The notes: generated from the letters alone by a model not told the origin. Counted from the stretch's first letter, positions 8,634-17,826 are shown. The stretch: 35,954 nt of DNA from Bacteroidales bacterium (GCA_016936595.1 JAFGXO010000020.1:1-35954); one strand, 5' to 3'. Made by a program: numbers and translations.

Positions 8634-9719
8634 TTAAACGTATTTTTCTCCTTTTTCAATCTTAATATCATTTACAATATCTTTTATCTTTTGTTCTTCT
8701 TGTATCATAGATACTAAAAAAATACCATCACTTTCGGCAACTATCGCATTTTTAAGGCCATGAATTACAACAAATTTATCGTCAGAAACATTTATGATAC
8801 TGTTTTCTGTGTTGTAAACTAATACATTAGCACCTTTTATAACATTTGAATTTTTATCTTTTTCTGAATAATCGTATAACGACCCCCAAGTTCCAAGATC
8901 CGACCAGCCAAATTCTGCAGGAATTACGTAAACGTTTTCAGCTTTTTCCATTACTCCAAAATCAATTGATATATTTGGAACTTTGCTGTAAACGTCATCA
9001 ATAAAACTTTTTTCTTTATCTGTGTCATATACATTCAAATTATCGAATAAGATGTTTACATCGGGTAAATATTTGAACATGGAGTTTAAAATTGTTTTTA
9101 CAGACCAAATAAAGATGCCTGAATTCCATAAAAACTCACCACTATCCAAAAATAATTGAGCCATTTTAATGTTCGGCTTTTCAGTAAACATTTTTACTTT
9201 TTCAACTCCTTCTGTGTCAACATCGCAATTATTGCAAATTTGTATGTATCCGTAGCCGGTTTCGGGACGTGTGGGTTTAATGCCAACTGTAACTAAAGCT
9301 AAGCGGTCGGCTGCGAAATTTATGGAGTTCTTTATTACTTCTCTAAATTGTTCAACGTATATAACTAAGTGGTCGGCTGGAGTAACTATCATGTTTGCTC
9401 CCGGATTTTTTTTGCGAATTTTATAGGCTGCATAAGCTATACATGGTGCGGTATTTCGTCGGGCAGGTTCGGTTAAAATATTTTCTGCAGGAATTTCTGG
9501 TAGTTGTTCAATTACGGTTTTTTCGTAAATATCACTGGTTACAACAATAAAATTTTCGGGGGGGCAAATAGTTTGAAATCTGTCGTAGGTTTGCTGAATT
9601 AGAGTTCTGCCGGTTCCTAAAATATCCAAAAATTGTTTGGGTTTTGGAGTTCTGCTCACAGGCCAAAATCTGCTTCCAACACCTCCGGCCATAATTACGC
9701 AATAATTATTTGAATTCAT
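8634..9719 (-). CDS. manC: Mannose-1-phosphate guanylyltransferase (GDP-mannose pyrophosphorylase)
   Basis: This cytoplasmic enzyme makes GDP-mannose from GTP and mannose-1-phosphate, feeding mannose, fucose or rhamnose branches of surface glycans. The start is the ATG at 9719 (MNSNNYCVIMAGG), 12 codons inside the ORF-track start, because the nucleotide-binding strand should sit close to the N-terminus. Signatures are AGGVGSRFWPVSR, PKPKQFLD, TEPARRNTAPC, TPADH and FTEKPN. At 361 residues it has the nucleotidyltransferase domain plus a short left-handed helix tail, without the isomerase domain of bifunctional ManC. It lies alone between gcvH and a large outer-membrane gene. Confidence 0.93.
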   Translation of the reverse strand: MNSNNYCVIMAGGVGSRFWPVSRTPKPKQFLDILGTGRTLIQQTYDRFQTICPPENFIVVTSDIYEKTVIEQLPEIPAENILTEPARRNTAPCIAYAAYKIRKKNPGANMIVTPADHLVIYVEQFREVIKNSINFAADRLALVTVGIKPTRPETGYGYIQICNNCDVDTEGVEKVKMFTEKPNIKMAQLFLDSGEFLWNSGIFIWSVKTILNSMFKYLPDVNILFDNLNVYDTDKEKSFIDDVYSKVPNISIDFGVMEKAENVYVIPAEFGWSDLGTWGSLYDYSEKDKNSNVIKGANVLVYNTENSIINVSDDKFVVIHGLKNAIVAESDGIFLVSMIQEEQKIKDIVNDIKIEKGEKYV

Positions 9720-9752
9720 ATATTGTTGTTTTTTTACGTTTAAATATAATTG

Positions 9753-9760
9753 CAAAAGTA
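9753..9760 (-). promoter_or_regulatory. Possible -7 element for manC
   Basis: On the minus strand this reads TACTTTTG, matching TAnnTTTG, 34 bases before the chosen manC start. No clear -33 box is present, so the gene may also be read through from the upstream gene. Confidence 0.35.
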
Positions 9761-9768
9761 CATATTTT

Positions 9769-12700
9769 TTATAAAAAGGCTGCTATGCTAACCGCTCCGG
9801 AATGAATTATCTTGTTCCCTTCGGAGTATCTGCCTGAATATAAGATAGAAACATTTAAAATTGAACCAATTTTATGTGATAAATTTAATTGCCATGTGTA
9901 GTTTTTGTTGGGTTTTAAACCTTGCAGCATCTCATACGAAACGCTTGAAGTGGCATCTCCGCTAAAGTTATTATTAATATAGCTAAATGTTGCATCTACA
10001 GACTGTTTTGAAGTGATTATGTAATTAATATTTGCCTCTAATTTGTTCATAATTAGTGTTTCATTTCCTTGTTTGTTTTGTTTGTCGGCGTAAAAATGTT
10101 TTATCTCAAAAATAAAATCATCTTTAAAAAATCTTAACATTATATTGTTTTCTTTTGTTAGTAGCAAGTATTTTTTTTGTAATGAATAATCTGAATTTGA
10201 ATTATTAATTTCTGTTCCAAGCTCATCAAAAAGTGTGAAATATTTTAACAATTTAATGTCAATTGATATCTTTTTCATCTCTCTAAATAAATTATCTATT
10301 CCTGTTATAAGCTCAACTTTTGTTGAATATTTTTGGTAGCTAAGTTTTATATTTGTGCCGCTTAAAATATTGATAGTTAGCATATTGCTTAATATTAAAG
10401 AATAGTTAACTGTATTAGAATCCGAAATATTTAATAAATTAAAATTATATGATTTATGTTCTAAATTTATCGAACTACTATTATTGAATTTTGATGCAAG
10501 TTTATATATGCTTTTAGTGTCTGAGAATAAATTTGCCGGCAAAAAGTTAATTGTTTGATTTATGTTTTTTGCATATATTTTTTGATATTCATTGGATTGC
10601 ATCTGCACTCGCAAATAAGTAGCTTGGTCGGCAAATTGAGCAATTTCAAATTCATCTATTTGTTTTTTCCCGTCATCATTGTAGTCAATCCAAGTATAAA
10701 TGCCTTTTGTTGGTTCTACTTCAATATAAATAAACTGTATTTTTTGTTCTAAACCTGATTTTAACTCAATTGATGAGGTTGAGCCAAAAGTATTATTAAA
10801 CAAACTAAAATTTATATTTGCTTTGCTGTTTAGCGAATTTTCGGGTTCTATTTTTAATAAATTAGTGTCCTGAACATAAAGTTGTCGATAATTTAAAACA
10901 ATGTTTCCGTTGTAATTTTGTTTGTCAAATCCACCGAATAAATTAAAATTATTACTATAAGATACATTGGTTAATTTTATTAATTCAGGTAAAAAATCCC
11001 ATCTCCTTCTAATTTCTGATTTTAGTACAAAAATATTTGTATCGGTAGTTTGTGCATAAATACCTGCCGAATGAAACATGAATGAATTTTTTAATAGCGT
11101 GTCTGCATTAAATTTTTTCCATATATTTGTTTCTTGCTCATAAATTGCACCGAGAGATAATAGACCAATTTTTTGTTTATATTCTAAATTGCTTCGAGTA
11201 AATTTAGTTGAGTTAATGTAATTACTTGATTGCAAGTGGTTTAGTGAATATGTGAATGCGTTATTGTCTCTTATTATCTTTCCGTTAATATCGGGTTTTA
11301 TCGAAAAATATTCATTGGAATGGAAAAGAGAAGAAATAGAGGTGGTAAAAATACTTGTTGATTTTAAAGAATAAAATCCTGTTTGCAAAAAATGTTCATC
11401 TGAAATAAAATTTTTAGATATATTCCAGTCCCTGTTAAATTCCTGATTTTTATATGTTTCAATCGGTGAAAAATTTTCCCCTGCATATTCATATTTTGCA
11501 AAATAATATGTTTTATAAGCTGATGTGTCGTTTCCGTTTATAAAATGTCTATAATTAATATTTAAAGCTACACCAAAATTATCATCATCATTTAACGGCG
11601 AAAATAAATTTTTGTCATTCTGAGAAATTGAAAAAGCTACATCAATAATATTTGTTTTTGATAATTTAAAATTTGCTCCAAAATCATAAATTTGCAATTT
11701 TTTTGGTGTTATCAAAGTTGCGTTTGGTGCATAATCTCCTTGTTTTTGCCCATTGATTGGTTCTACAAATTTGTAAACTCTTCCATTTGTAAGTTGTTCA
11801 GAAATAATATAATTTCCATTGTTTTGGCCTACATAAGCAAAATTCACCTGGTAAATTGCTAAAGTGCTGTTTGTTGAATACTCGTAATATTCAATTATTT
11901 CATTGCTTATTATTGTATCAATTTTTTTGTACAAAATTTTGTCTTCCGAGAATACAACTGTGTCAACGTTTGGTAAAATTGCTAAGTTTAAACTATCTCC
12001 GGCGAAATACATTATTTTTTTCATGTTATCAGTTAATTCTCTGTCAATTGTTTGATTTTTTGCGTCAGTTTCTGACAAAAAATTGAAATAAAAATTATTA
12101 TTGTTAACAGAAAAAGTATTGTTTGAAAAAATTGCAAATCTGGAATAATTACGTTCGGAATATTCAAATTCTACAATAATTCGTGAATCTTTTGTGATAA
12201 TATTTTGAGCAGTAAAATTAATTTCGGCTGTATTGTAATTTATTGTATAGTCCATGTTTTCACCACGTTGTAGTAAATTCCCATTTAAATATATTCTTTC
12301 AGATTCAGCCAAAACCACAATGTAAGTTTCGCCGTTATTTCCCGTAAGTCTGTATGGTCCTTGATTTCCTTCAACTCCTGATATCGGCTGTTTTTTGTAT
12401 TTGCCTTTTGCAATTGCTGCACCAAAACTAAAAGAATTAACCAATACATTTTGAAACAAGTTTTTGTTTTGTGTAAAGTATTGAATACCTTTAACTTGTT
12501 TGTTGTATTTTAAAAAATAACTTTTCGGTTTTTCAATGTAAAAATCGCCTGCATTTAGCTGAAAGTTATCATTAAATACTTTTATGTGAATATTATTTAG
12601 TTCTTGTATTTGTGCTGTATTGCCATCTGGTTGTATTGGCATGGTTTCGTCAAAAGCAACAGCTTCTATGAATAAATCATCATTTAATTTACCTGAAATA

Positions 12701-13167
12701 TTTAAATTCATTTTTGAAGTAATTACCGGATCTTGATTGTTTCCAACTCCTACCGAACGAGATATGAATCCTGTAGTTTGTAATGAGCTTGAATTTATTG
12801 TTTGATTTGTGTTTGTTTGAATGTTAGATGTTTTAAATGAAAAATTGTAAATTTTCGGCACAATTAATGAACTGTCTAAAAGGTAACGATCTTTAAACGA
12901 GTATTGTAATGATCTAAAATGTATGGTAATTTGACTGTTGATTTTTTTATTAAAAATTATTGCTGAGTTGAGAATATCAAAATCCCATAAAGTGTCTGCT
13001 ACCTGCTCATTATTTGCATATATAATTATGCTTGATGGCAAAACAGTAATAGTATCAAAAAATATAGTATCCGAAAAATCAAATGTTTTTTGATGATAAT
13101 TATTCAAATTTTGCGAAAAAGAAAATATCGACAAAAATATCAAGTATGTAAAAATGTAAACTTTCAA
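9769..13167 (-). CDS. Very large outer-membrane beta-barrel protein of unknown function
   Basis: The 1132-residue protein starts with a signal peptide (cleavage near SIFSFSQ). The N-terminal third has SprA-like strand-turn phrases such as ERIYLNGNLLQRGENMDYTI and AEINFTAQNIITKDSRI. The rest is alternating polar/hydrophobic strands rich in Asn, Ser and Tyr, as in outer-membrane barrels, with a hydrophobic last strand ending AAFL. Near residue 810 lies DYNDDGKKQIDE, an EF-hand-like calcium loop followed by FEIAQF, which I recall from large Bacteroidota barrel proteins. The function is not known to me. At less than half the length of SprA it is not SprA itself. The 49-base gap to manC leaves co-transcription open. 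Confidence 0.8.
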   Translation of the reverse strand: MKVYIFTYLIFLSIFSFSQNLNNYHQKTFDFSDTIFFDTITVLPSSIIIYANNEQVADTLWDFDILNSAIIFNKKINSQITIHFRSLQYSFKDRYLLDSSLIVPKIYNFSFKTSNIQTNTNQTINSSSLQTTGFISRSVGVGNNQDPVITSKMNLNISGKLNDDLFIEAVAFDETMPIQPDGNTAQIQELNNIHIKVFNDNFQLNAGDFYIEKPKSYFLKYNKQVKGIQYFTQNKNLFQNVLVNSFSFGAAIAKGKYKKQPISGVEGNQGPYRLTGNNGETYIVVLAESERIYLNGNLLQRGENMDYTINYNTAEINFTAQNIITKDSRIIVEFEYSERNYSRFAIFSNNTFSVNNNNFYFNFLSETDAKNQTIDRELTDNMKKIMYFAGDSLNLAILPNVDTVVFSEDKILYKKIDTIISNEIIEYYEYSTNSTLAIYQVNFAYVGQNNGNYIISEQLTNGRVYKFVEPINGQKQGDYAPNATLITPKKLQIYDFGANFKLSKTNIIDVAFSISQNDKNLFSPLNDDDNFGVALNINYRHFINGNDTSAYKTYYFAKYEYAGENFSPIETYKNQEFNRDWNISKNFISDEHFLQTGFYSLKSTSIFTTSISSLFHSNEYFSIKPDINGKIIRDNNAFTYSLNHLQSSNYINSTKFTRSNLEYKQKIGLLSLGAIYEQETNIWKKFNADTLLKNSFMFHSAGIYAQTTDTNIFVLKSEIRRRWDFLPELIKLTNVSYSNNFNLFGGFDKQNYNGNIVLNYRQLYVQDTNLLKIEPENSLNSKANINFSLFNNTFGSTSSIELKSGLEQKIQFIYIEVEPTKGIYTWIDYNDDGKKQIDEFEIAQFADQATYLRVQMQSNEYQKIYAKNINQTINFLPANLFSDTKSIYKLASKFNNSSSINLEHKSYNFNLLNISDSNTVNYSLILSNMLTINILSGTNIKLSYQKYSTKVELITGIDNLFREMKKISIDIKLLKYFTLFDELGTEINNSNSDYSLQKKYLLLTKENNIMLRFFKDDFIFEIKHFYADKQNKQGNETLIMNKLEANINYIITSKQSVDATFSYINNNFSGDATSSVSYEMLQGLKPNKNYTWQLNLSHKIGSILNVSILYSGRYSEGNKIIHSGAVSIAAFL

Positions 13168-13486
13168 TAGTATGTAAAAATTTTGTTTAAATTTATAACA
13201 ACATTTTTTATTAAATATTATAATATTTTTAAGTGTTTAAATAACAGGCTTTTACTTATAAACTATTTACACTTGTAAATTTTATTTTATACAAAAAGCA
13301 AACTGTACTTTACATTGTTAACTGTTGATTTTTGTAATTTTTATTTTACTATTTGTAAAATAAACATTAAATTTACAATAAAGCACCTTATATATATATA
13401 GTTTTATTTTTTAATCATGCCCTTAAATAAACAACTTTTTTTTAAAAAAAATATTTTATCTTTACACAAACTCAAATATTTATAGT
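13168..13486. other. Divergent intergenic region with a perfect hairpin
   Basis: This 319-base gap separates the 5' ends of the large barrel gene and the propeller lipoprotein gene. It holds a perfect 10-base inverted repeat (TTTATTTTAC at 13340-13349 and GTAAAATAAA at 13355-13364, 5-base loop), TA repeats near 13390, and a possible promoter for the plus gene. The hairpin lies between the two genes and could be an operator. No coding frame or RNA gene is recognised. Confidence 0.4.
13457..13464 (+). promoter_or_regulatory. Possible -7 element of the propeller lipoprotein gene
   Basis: TATCTTTA, followed by CAC, differs from TAnnTTTG in the last base only and lies 22 bases upstream of the start codon. 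The region 20 bases further upstream is only A/T runs, so the -33 element is unclear. Confidence 0.35.
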
Positions 13487-14971
13487 ATGAAAAAAATCGT
13501 TTCACTTTTTGCTATTGTGGCAATTCTTTTAATCAATTTTTCTTCGTGTAAAGAAAAAGATACTGATGACACTGATATTACTTTGCCTGATGGATTTAGT
13601 TCATCGTCGATAACTACAGGATTTAGCCTTACTTATGGTGGGTCAGGAAATAACGATGATGAATTAGTTTCGGGAATGGTAGCCGATAATTCCGGCAATA
13701 TGTACATAACAATGAACATAACCGACGCAGCTGCAAATAAAGATATTATTGTTGTTAAGGTTAATGCAGATGGAACTTTAGGTTGGGCTCAACGGTATAA
13801 TAATAATGGAAATAATGATTGGTCGCCTGATTCAGGCGAAAATTCCGAAACCGGAGGAACAGCAAATTCTATTTCTATTGATACTGAAGGAAATGTTTAC
13901 GTAATTGGAACAACTACCGAAGATAATGCCAGCGAAAGTACTATTGTTCTTAAAATTTCGCACATTGATGGTAGTATAATTTGGCAAAAAATGTGGAAAG
14001 AACAATGGCCAACCGGAACTCCTACTGCTTCACAAAGTAACCAAGGATACGGTTTAGATGCAGAATCTGATTATGTTTATGTAACTGGTGCAACCGGAAC
14101 AAATAAAGTAATAGTTGTTGCTCTTAACAAAGCAGACGGAACAATTTTTTATCAATATACTTTAGATATTGTTAATGGAACTAAAGATAGAGGATATGTT
14201 GTTAAACAATCTCCTACAGGTGATTTATTTATTGGCGGAGTAACCGGTAGTTACGCTTATATTGCTAAAATTAATGGAGGCAACACAAGTTCACCAACTC
14301 TTGCTTGGGTTAAAAATGCCGGCTTATCTTACGCCGCAAGAATTAACGGAATTGATATTGACGCTTCGGGTGTTTATTTGTCGTGTGATATTCGCGGGGT
14401 TCAAACATATTTTGAGGCAATGAAGCTTGATTTTGATGGAAATTTTCAGTGGGCTAAAACTTTTCAAGGTGCCGATGCAGATAGAAACAATACTCACGTT
14501 GTTAAAATTGACGGCAATTTTTTATACGTTGGTGGAAGAATTGGAGAGTCCGGATTAGATACATATTATGGTGATGGACTTTTATTAAAAATGGATAAGG
14601 CTAACGGTGATTTGAATTGGGCTAAGATTTATTATACCGGTAACAGTAGCGAAGAAGCTGCTGAACATAGAATAAAAGGTATTGCTATTAATGGAGCAAA
14701 TATTCTTGTTGCCGGACAAGTATATGGATCTAATGATAATGTTGACCATTTTTTGGGCGAATGGATTGAAAACTCCGCATTAACTTTACAAAATGTAACA
14801 AATTCGTTAACTAATGTTAGTTCTGCAACTTTTGAACAAGTTAATAATGGCGAAGTTAGAGATGGAGTAGGTGAAATGTCGGCGGATACCGGAATATTAC
14901 AAAATGCAAAAGACAAAACAACTTTATCGCCTCCCGATGGTGATGCTTTTATGATGAAATTTAACTTGTAA
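13487..14971 (+). CDS. Lipoprotein with seven propeller-like repeats
   Basis: The N-terminus is a lipoprotein signal (lipobox FSSC, Cys21), then an acidic spacer. From about residue 60 the chain consists of repeats of about 45-70 residues with the pattern 'G-I-x-D-x-x-G-N-x-Y-V-x-G ... K-x-D-G-x-x-x-W'. Examples are SIDTEGNVYVIGTT and VADNSGNMYITMN. I count seven, which suggests a single seven-bladed beta-propeller of the SBBP/PQQ-like type anchored in a membrane. The last 50 residues are not propeller-like. No catalytic motif is seen; binding of a protein or glycan is the likely role. It is monocistronic, with a strong terminator and a divergent neighbour. Confidence 0.85.
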   Translation: MKKIVSLFAIVAILLINFSSCKEKDTDDTDITLPDGFSSSSITTGFSLTYGGSGNNDDELVSGMVADNSGNMYITMNITDAAANKDIIVVKVNADGTLGWAQRYNNNGNNDWSPDSGENSETGGTANSISIDTEGNVYVIGTTTEDNASESTIVLKISHIDGSIIWQKMWKEQWPTGTPTASQSNQGYGLDAESDYVYVTGATGTNKVIVVALNKADGTIFYQYTLDIVNGTKDRGYVVKQSPTGDLFIGGVTGSYAYIAKINGGNTSSPTLAWVKNAGLSYAARINGIDIDASGVYLSCDIRGVQTYFEAMKLDFDGNFQWAKTFQGADADRNNTHVVKIDGNFLYVGGRIGESGLDTYYGDGLLLKMDKANGDLNWAKIYYTGNSSEEAAEHRIKGIAINGANILVAGQVYGSNDNVDHFLGEWIENSALTLQNVTNSLTNVSSATFEQVNNGEVRDGVGEMSADTGILQNAKDKTTLSPPDGDAFMMKFNL

Positions 14972-14978
14972 AATATTT

Positions 14979-15012
14979 AACTGCCTGATAAAAATCTCAG
15001 GCAGTTTTTTTT
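14979..15012 (+). terminator. Rho-independent terminator of the propeller lipoprotein gene
   Basis: AACTGCCTGA pairs with TCAGGCAGTT around an 8-base loop and is followed by a run of T. It begins 7 bases after the stop codon. Confidence 0.9.
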
Positions 15013-15110
15013 CTTTAAAAATATCAAGTGTTTTTTGAAAAGGAAATATTATCTTATTTATGAGTATTTATACAATTTTTTTCAATATTAATTTTAAGAA
15101 AGATGGTTGA

Positions 15111-15142
15111 TTTTGTTTTTGTGATTTTTTTATATAGTTTTG
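15111..15142 (+). promoter_or_regulatory. Promoter of the PAS histidine kinase locus
   Basis: TTTTG (15111-15115) is followed after 19 bases by TAGTTTTG (15135-15142), a good match to the Bacteroidota -33/-7 pattern 22 bases before the start codon. The promoter is intact even though the reading frame downstream is interrupted. Confidence 0.7.
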
Positions 15143-15164
15143 AAATGAATTAAAATTAGTCAAG

Positions 15165-15533
15165 ATGTTTGAAAATCCCCAAAATAAAGAACTCTTAGAC
15201 GAAATATCTCGCCTAAAAAATGAAAATTTACTTCTTAAAGAAAAAATTATTTCAGATACAAAATCTCAAGAATTAATTTTATTTAAAAATGCTTTTTATT
15301 CTTCCAAAAATTTAATTGCTTTGGTTGATAAAAATTACCGGTTATTAGCTGTAAATGATGCTTATGTTAATTTTCATAAAAAAAACAGAAATCAAATAAT
15401 TGGTAGTAAGCTTGAAAATGTAGTAGGAAGCATTAGTTTTAAAAAAGTAAAAGAAAAAATTGATAAATGTTTGTTGGGGCAAACAATTGAATTTGAAGAT
15501 TGGTTTGAAGAAAAATCATTTGGGCGAAAGTAA
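15165..15533 (+). CDS. Kinase fragment 1: coiled coil and first part of PAS1
   Basis: 122 residues from the promoter-proximal ATG to the first internal TAA. The N-terminus is a helical Leu/Lys/Glu segment (LLDEISRLKNENLLLKEKI), then a PAS fold (LIALVDKNYRLLAVNDAYVNF) that stops before its last two strands. On its own it is an incomplete PAS domain with no output domain. The missing strands continue in frame after the stop. Confidence 0.55.
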   Translation: MFENPQNKELLDEISRLKNENLLLKEKIISDTKSQELILFKNAFYSSKNLIALVDKNYRLLAVNDAYVNFHKKNRNQIIGSKLENVVGSISFKKVKEKIDKCLLGQTIEFEDWFEEKSFGRK

Positions 15534-15539
15534 GTTAAT

Positions 15540-16727
15540 GTGGTATATACTCCTTTTGTTGAAAATGATAAAGAAAATGGAGTATTGATTACCGTTGCCG
15601 ATATCACACAAAAAAAACAATCAGAAATAGACTTAAAAGAAAGCGAAAAAAAACATAAAACATTAGTAAAATCACTCAACGAAGGGTTATGGCAAATAGA
15701 TAGCAAAGGGAAAACAGTTTTTGCAAATTCCATTTTGGAAAAAATGTTTGGCTATTCAAAAAATGAAATGAAAGGGAGATTATTTTTAGATTTCATGGAA
15801 AAAAAATACAGAAGGGAAGCCCAAAAATTATTTGAAAAAAGAGAAAATGGAATTTCTGAAAAACACACTTTTGATTTTTTGAAAAAAGATGGTTCAAAAA
15901 TAACAGTTTATCTTAGTACATCTCCTTTATTTGATGAAAATAATAATTTTAAAGGGGCTTTAGCGTTGGTAAAAGATATTACCGAAATAAATTTGGCTCA
16001 AAAATCATTAAAAGAAAGTGAAGAAAGATATAAAAGCTTGTTTTATAATAATAAAACAGTAAATTTGCTTATTAATCCCGAAACAAAAAAAATTGTTGAT
16101 GCAAATAATGCCGCGTTGGAGTTTTATGGCTACTCTAAAAATGAAATGTTAAAATTAAGAATAACTGATATTAATATTCTTGAAACAGATGAAATTAAAA
16201 AGTTGATGCAAATATCTGTTGAAGAAAAACAAAATGTTTTTGAATTTAAGCACAAACTAGCTAACGGGCAAATAAAAGAAGTAAACGTATATTCAGGAAA
16301 TATTGTTTTTAGTAATCAAACATTAGTTTATTCTATTATTATTGATGTTTCTGAAAAGAAAAAAGCAGAAAAAAGACTTAAAGAAAGCGAGGAAAGATAT
16401 AAAACAGTTGTGTCAAATTTACCGCTTGTAACTTTTGTAATCAATAAAAATGGATTTTTTGAATTTTCTGAAGGAATGGGACTTTCAAAATTAGATTTAA
16501 AACCCGGTCAGGTAGTAGGATTATCGGCTTATGATTTATATAAAGATTATCCTGATGTTATTTTAGCCATAAAAAATTCGTTTAAAGGACAAGCCCTAAA
16601 ACATGTGGTAAATATAAGAGGTGTAATATTTGATGTTTTTTATAATCCTTTAGCTAACAAAAATGGAAAAGTAACTAAAATAATTGGAGTTGCAAATGAT
16701 ATAACAGAGAGTAAAAAAATAGAATAA
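15540..16727 (+). CDS. Kinase fragment 2: end of PAS1, PAS2, PAS3 and PAS4
   Basis: 395 codons between the two internal TAA codons; the listed start is a GTG only 6 bases after the first stop, and no ribosome-binding signal is seen. It holds the last strands of PAS1 (VYTPFVENDKENGVLITVADIT) and three PAS domains, each ending in a D(I/V)(T/S)E-type linker such as ITEINLAQKSLKESEERYK. It has no kinase domain. Reinitiation at the GTG is possible but unproven. Confidence 0.5.
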   Translation: MVYTPFVENDKENGVLITVADITQKKQSEIDLKESEKKHKTLVKSLNEGLWQIDSKGKTVFANSILEKMFGYSKNEMKGRLFLDFMEKKYRREAQKLFEKRENGISEKHTFDFLKKDGSKITVYLSTSPLFDENNNFKGALALVKDITEINLAQKSLKESEERYKSLFYNNKTVNLLINPETKKIVDANNAALEFYGYSKNEMLKLRITDINILETDEIKKLMQISVEEKQNVFEFKHKLANGQIKEVNVYSGNIVFSNQTLVYSIIIDVSEKKKAEKRLKESEERYKTVVSNLPLVTFVINKNGFFEFSEGMGLSKLDLKPGQVVGLSAYDLYKDYPDVILAIKNSFKGQALKHVVNIRGVIFDVFYNPLANKNGKVTKIIGVANDITESKKIE

Positions 16728-17108
16728 GAACTAAGAGAAAGTGAATCTAAATTCAGATTATTAGTAAAAAATCAAGGCGAAGGAGTTGTAATAACTGACA
16801 AAAATGAAAATTTTATATTTGCAAATCCTGCAGCCGAGGAAATATTTGGTTTACAAAAAGGTGAAATTATCGGTAAAAATATTATTTCATTTATTTCAAC
16901 TGAAGAGGTAGAAAATATAAAACAAAAAAATCTTATTAGTAAAAAAAATAATTTCGAACTTCAAATAATTAATAATATTGGCAAGAAAATTAATTTATTA
17001 ATTACAAGTACTCCTTTTGATGATAATATTGCCGGAATTCACGGAACTTTAGCAATTTTTAGAGACATAACTGAAATAAAAAATCAAGAAACAAAGCTAA
17101 AAGAGCTT

Positions 17109-17807
17109 TTGTCAACCAAAAACAGATTTTTTAATATTATAGCTCACGATTTACGAAGTCCTTTTAACGCTTTATTAGGTTTTTCGGAGCTTTTGTATTT
17201 AAATTATGATAGTTTTACGGGAGATAAAATTCAAATGATGACAAAAGCTATGTACGATACATCTAAATCTGCCTTTAAATTAGTCGAAAATTTATTAACT
17301 TGGTCACGTTCTCAATCAGGAAAATTAAAATTTGAGCCAACTTTTTGCTCTTTAAATACTATTATTGACAATCCCATAAGCGGGGTTGACTTAATGGCGA
17401 AAAATAAAAATATTAATATTAAAAAAACAATTACCGAAAATGTTAATGTTTGTGTTGATAAAAACTTGATTTATACTGTTTTAAGAAATTTAATTTCAAA
17501 TGCAGTAAAATTTACTAAGCCTAATGGGGAAATTAAAATAGATACAAAGATTATAGATGAATTTGTTGAAATTTCGGTTTCAGATACAGGTGTTGGTATT
17601 GAAAAATCAAGAGTAGGGGATTTGTTTAAAATTGATGCAGCAAACTCTACTGAAGGAACAGAAAATGAAGCTGGTACGGGTTTAGGTCTTATTCTTTGCA
17701 AAGAATTTATTGAAAAACACGGTGGTGAAATATGGGTAGAAAGTGAATTGAATAAAGGCTCAACTTTTTATTTTACAATTCCGTTGGCTGAAAAAAGTTC
17801 GCAATAA
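17109..17807 (+). CDS. Kinase fragment 3: HisKA and HATPase_c core
   Basis: 232 codons from a TTG in the track, but the same frame is open back to the second TAA at 16725, and codons 522-648 encode PAS5 (GVVITDKNENFIFANPAAEE). The fragment has the full transmitter: H-box AHDLRSPFNALL, N-box RNLISNAVKF, G1 SDTGVGIE and G2 GTGLGLILCKEF, ending STFYFTIPLA. If translated from an internal start it could be an unregulated kinase core. No response regulator gene is adjacent. Confidence 0.55.
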   Translation: MSTKNRFFNIIAHDLRSPFNALLGFSELLYLNYDSFTGDKIQMMTKAMYDTSKSAFKLVENLLTWSRSQSGKLKFEPTFCSLNTIIDNPISGVDLMAKNKNINIKKTITENVNVCVDKNLIYTVLRNLISNAVKFTKPNGEIKIDTKIIDEFVEISVSDTGVGIEKSRVGDLFKIDAANSTEGTENEAGTGLGLILCKEFIEKHGGEIWVESELNKGSTFYFTIPLAEKSSQ

Positions 17808-17826
17808 AAGGATAATAATTTTGCAT

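Larger units (their letters stand above)
15165..17807 (+). pseudogene. Multi-PAS sensor histidine kinase interrupted by two in-frame TAA codons
   Basis: Three ORFs of the track (15165-15533, 15540-16727, 17109-17807) and the sequence between them share one frame. Read through, they give an 881-codon gene with TAA at codons 123 (15531) and 521 (16725) and no frameshift. The product would be cytoplasmic: a short coiled coil, five PAS domains in a row, then HisKA (IIAHDLRSPFNALLG, His661) and HATPase_c (NLISNAVKF, DTGVGI, GTGLGL). The first stop is inside PAS1 (FGRK*VNVVYTP). The second is in the linker before PAS5 (KKIE*ELRESE), where GAA is expected, so one G-to-T change explains it. All conserved residues elsewhere remain. 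It may be a recent pseudogene, a read-through gene or an assembly error. Confidence 0.85.

Noticed and set aside
14632-14916. 94-codon minus-strand ORF inside the propeller lipoprotein
   Set aside because: It is the mirror of conserved repeats; the plus-strand frame has signal peptide, repeats and terminator.
15531-16727. TAA recoded as a sense codon in this organism
   Set aside because: TAA is the normal stop of 22 of the 24 other genes examined, so the two internal TAA codons are local to this locus.
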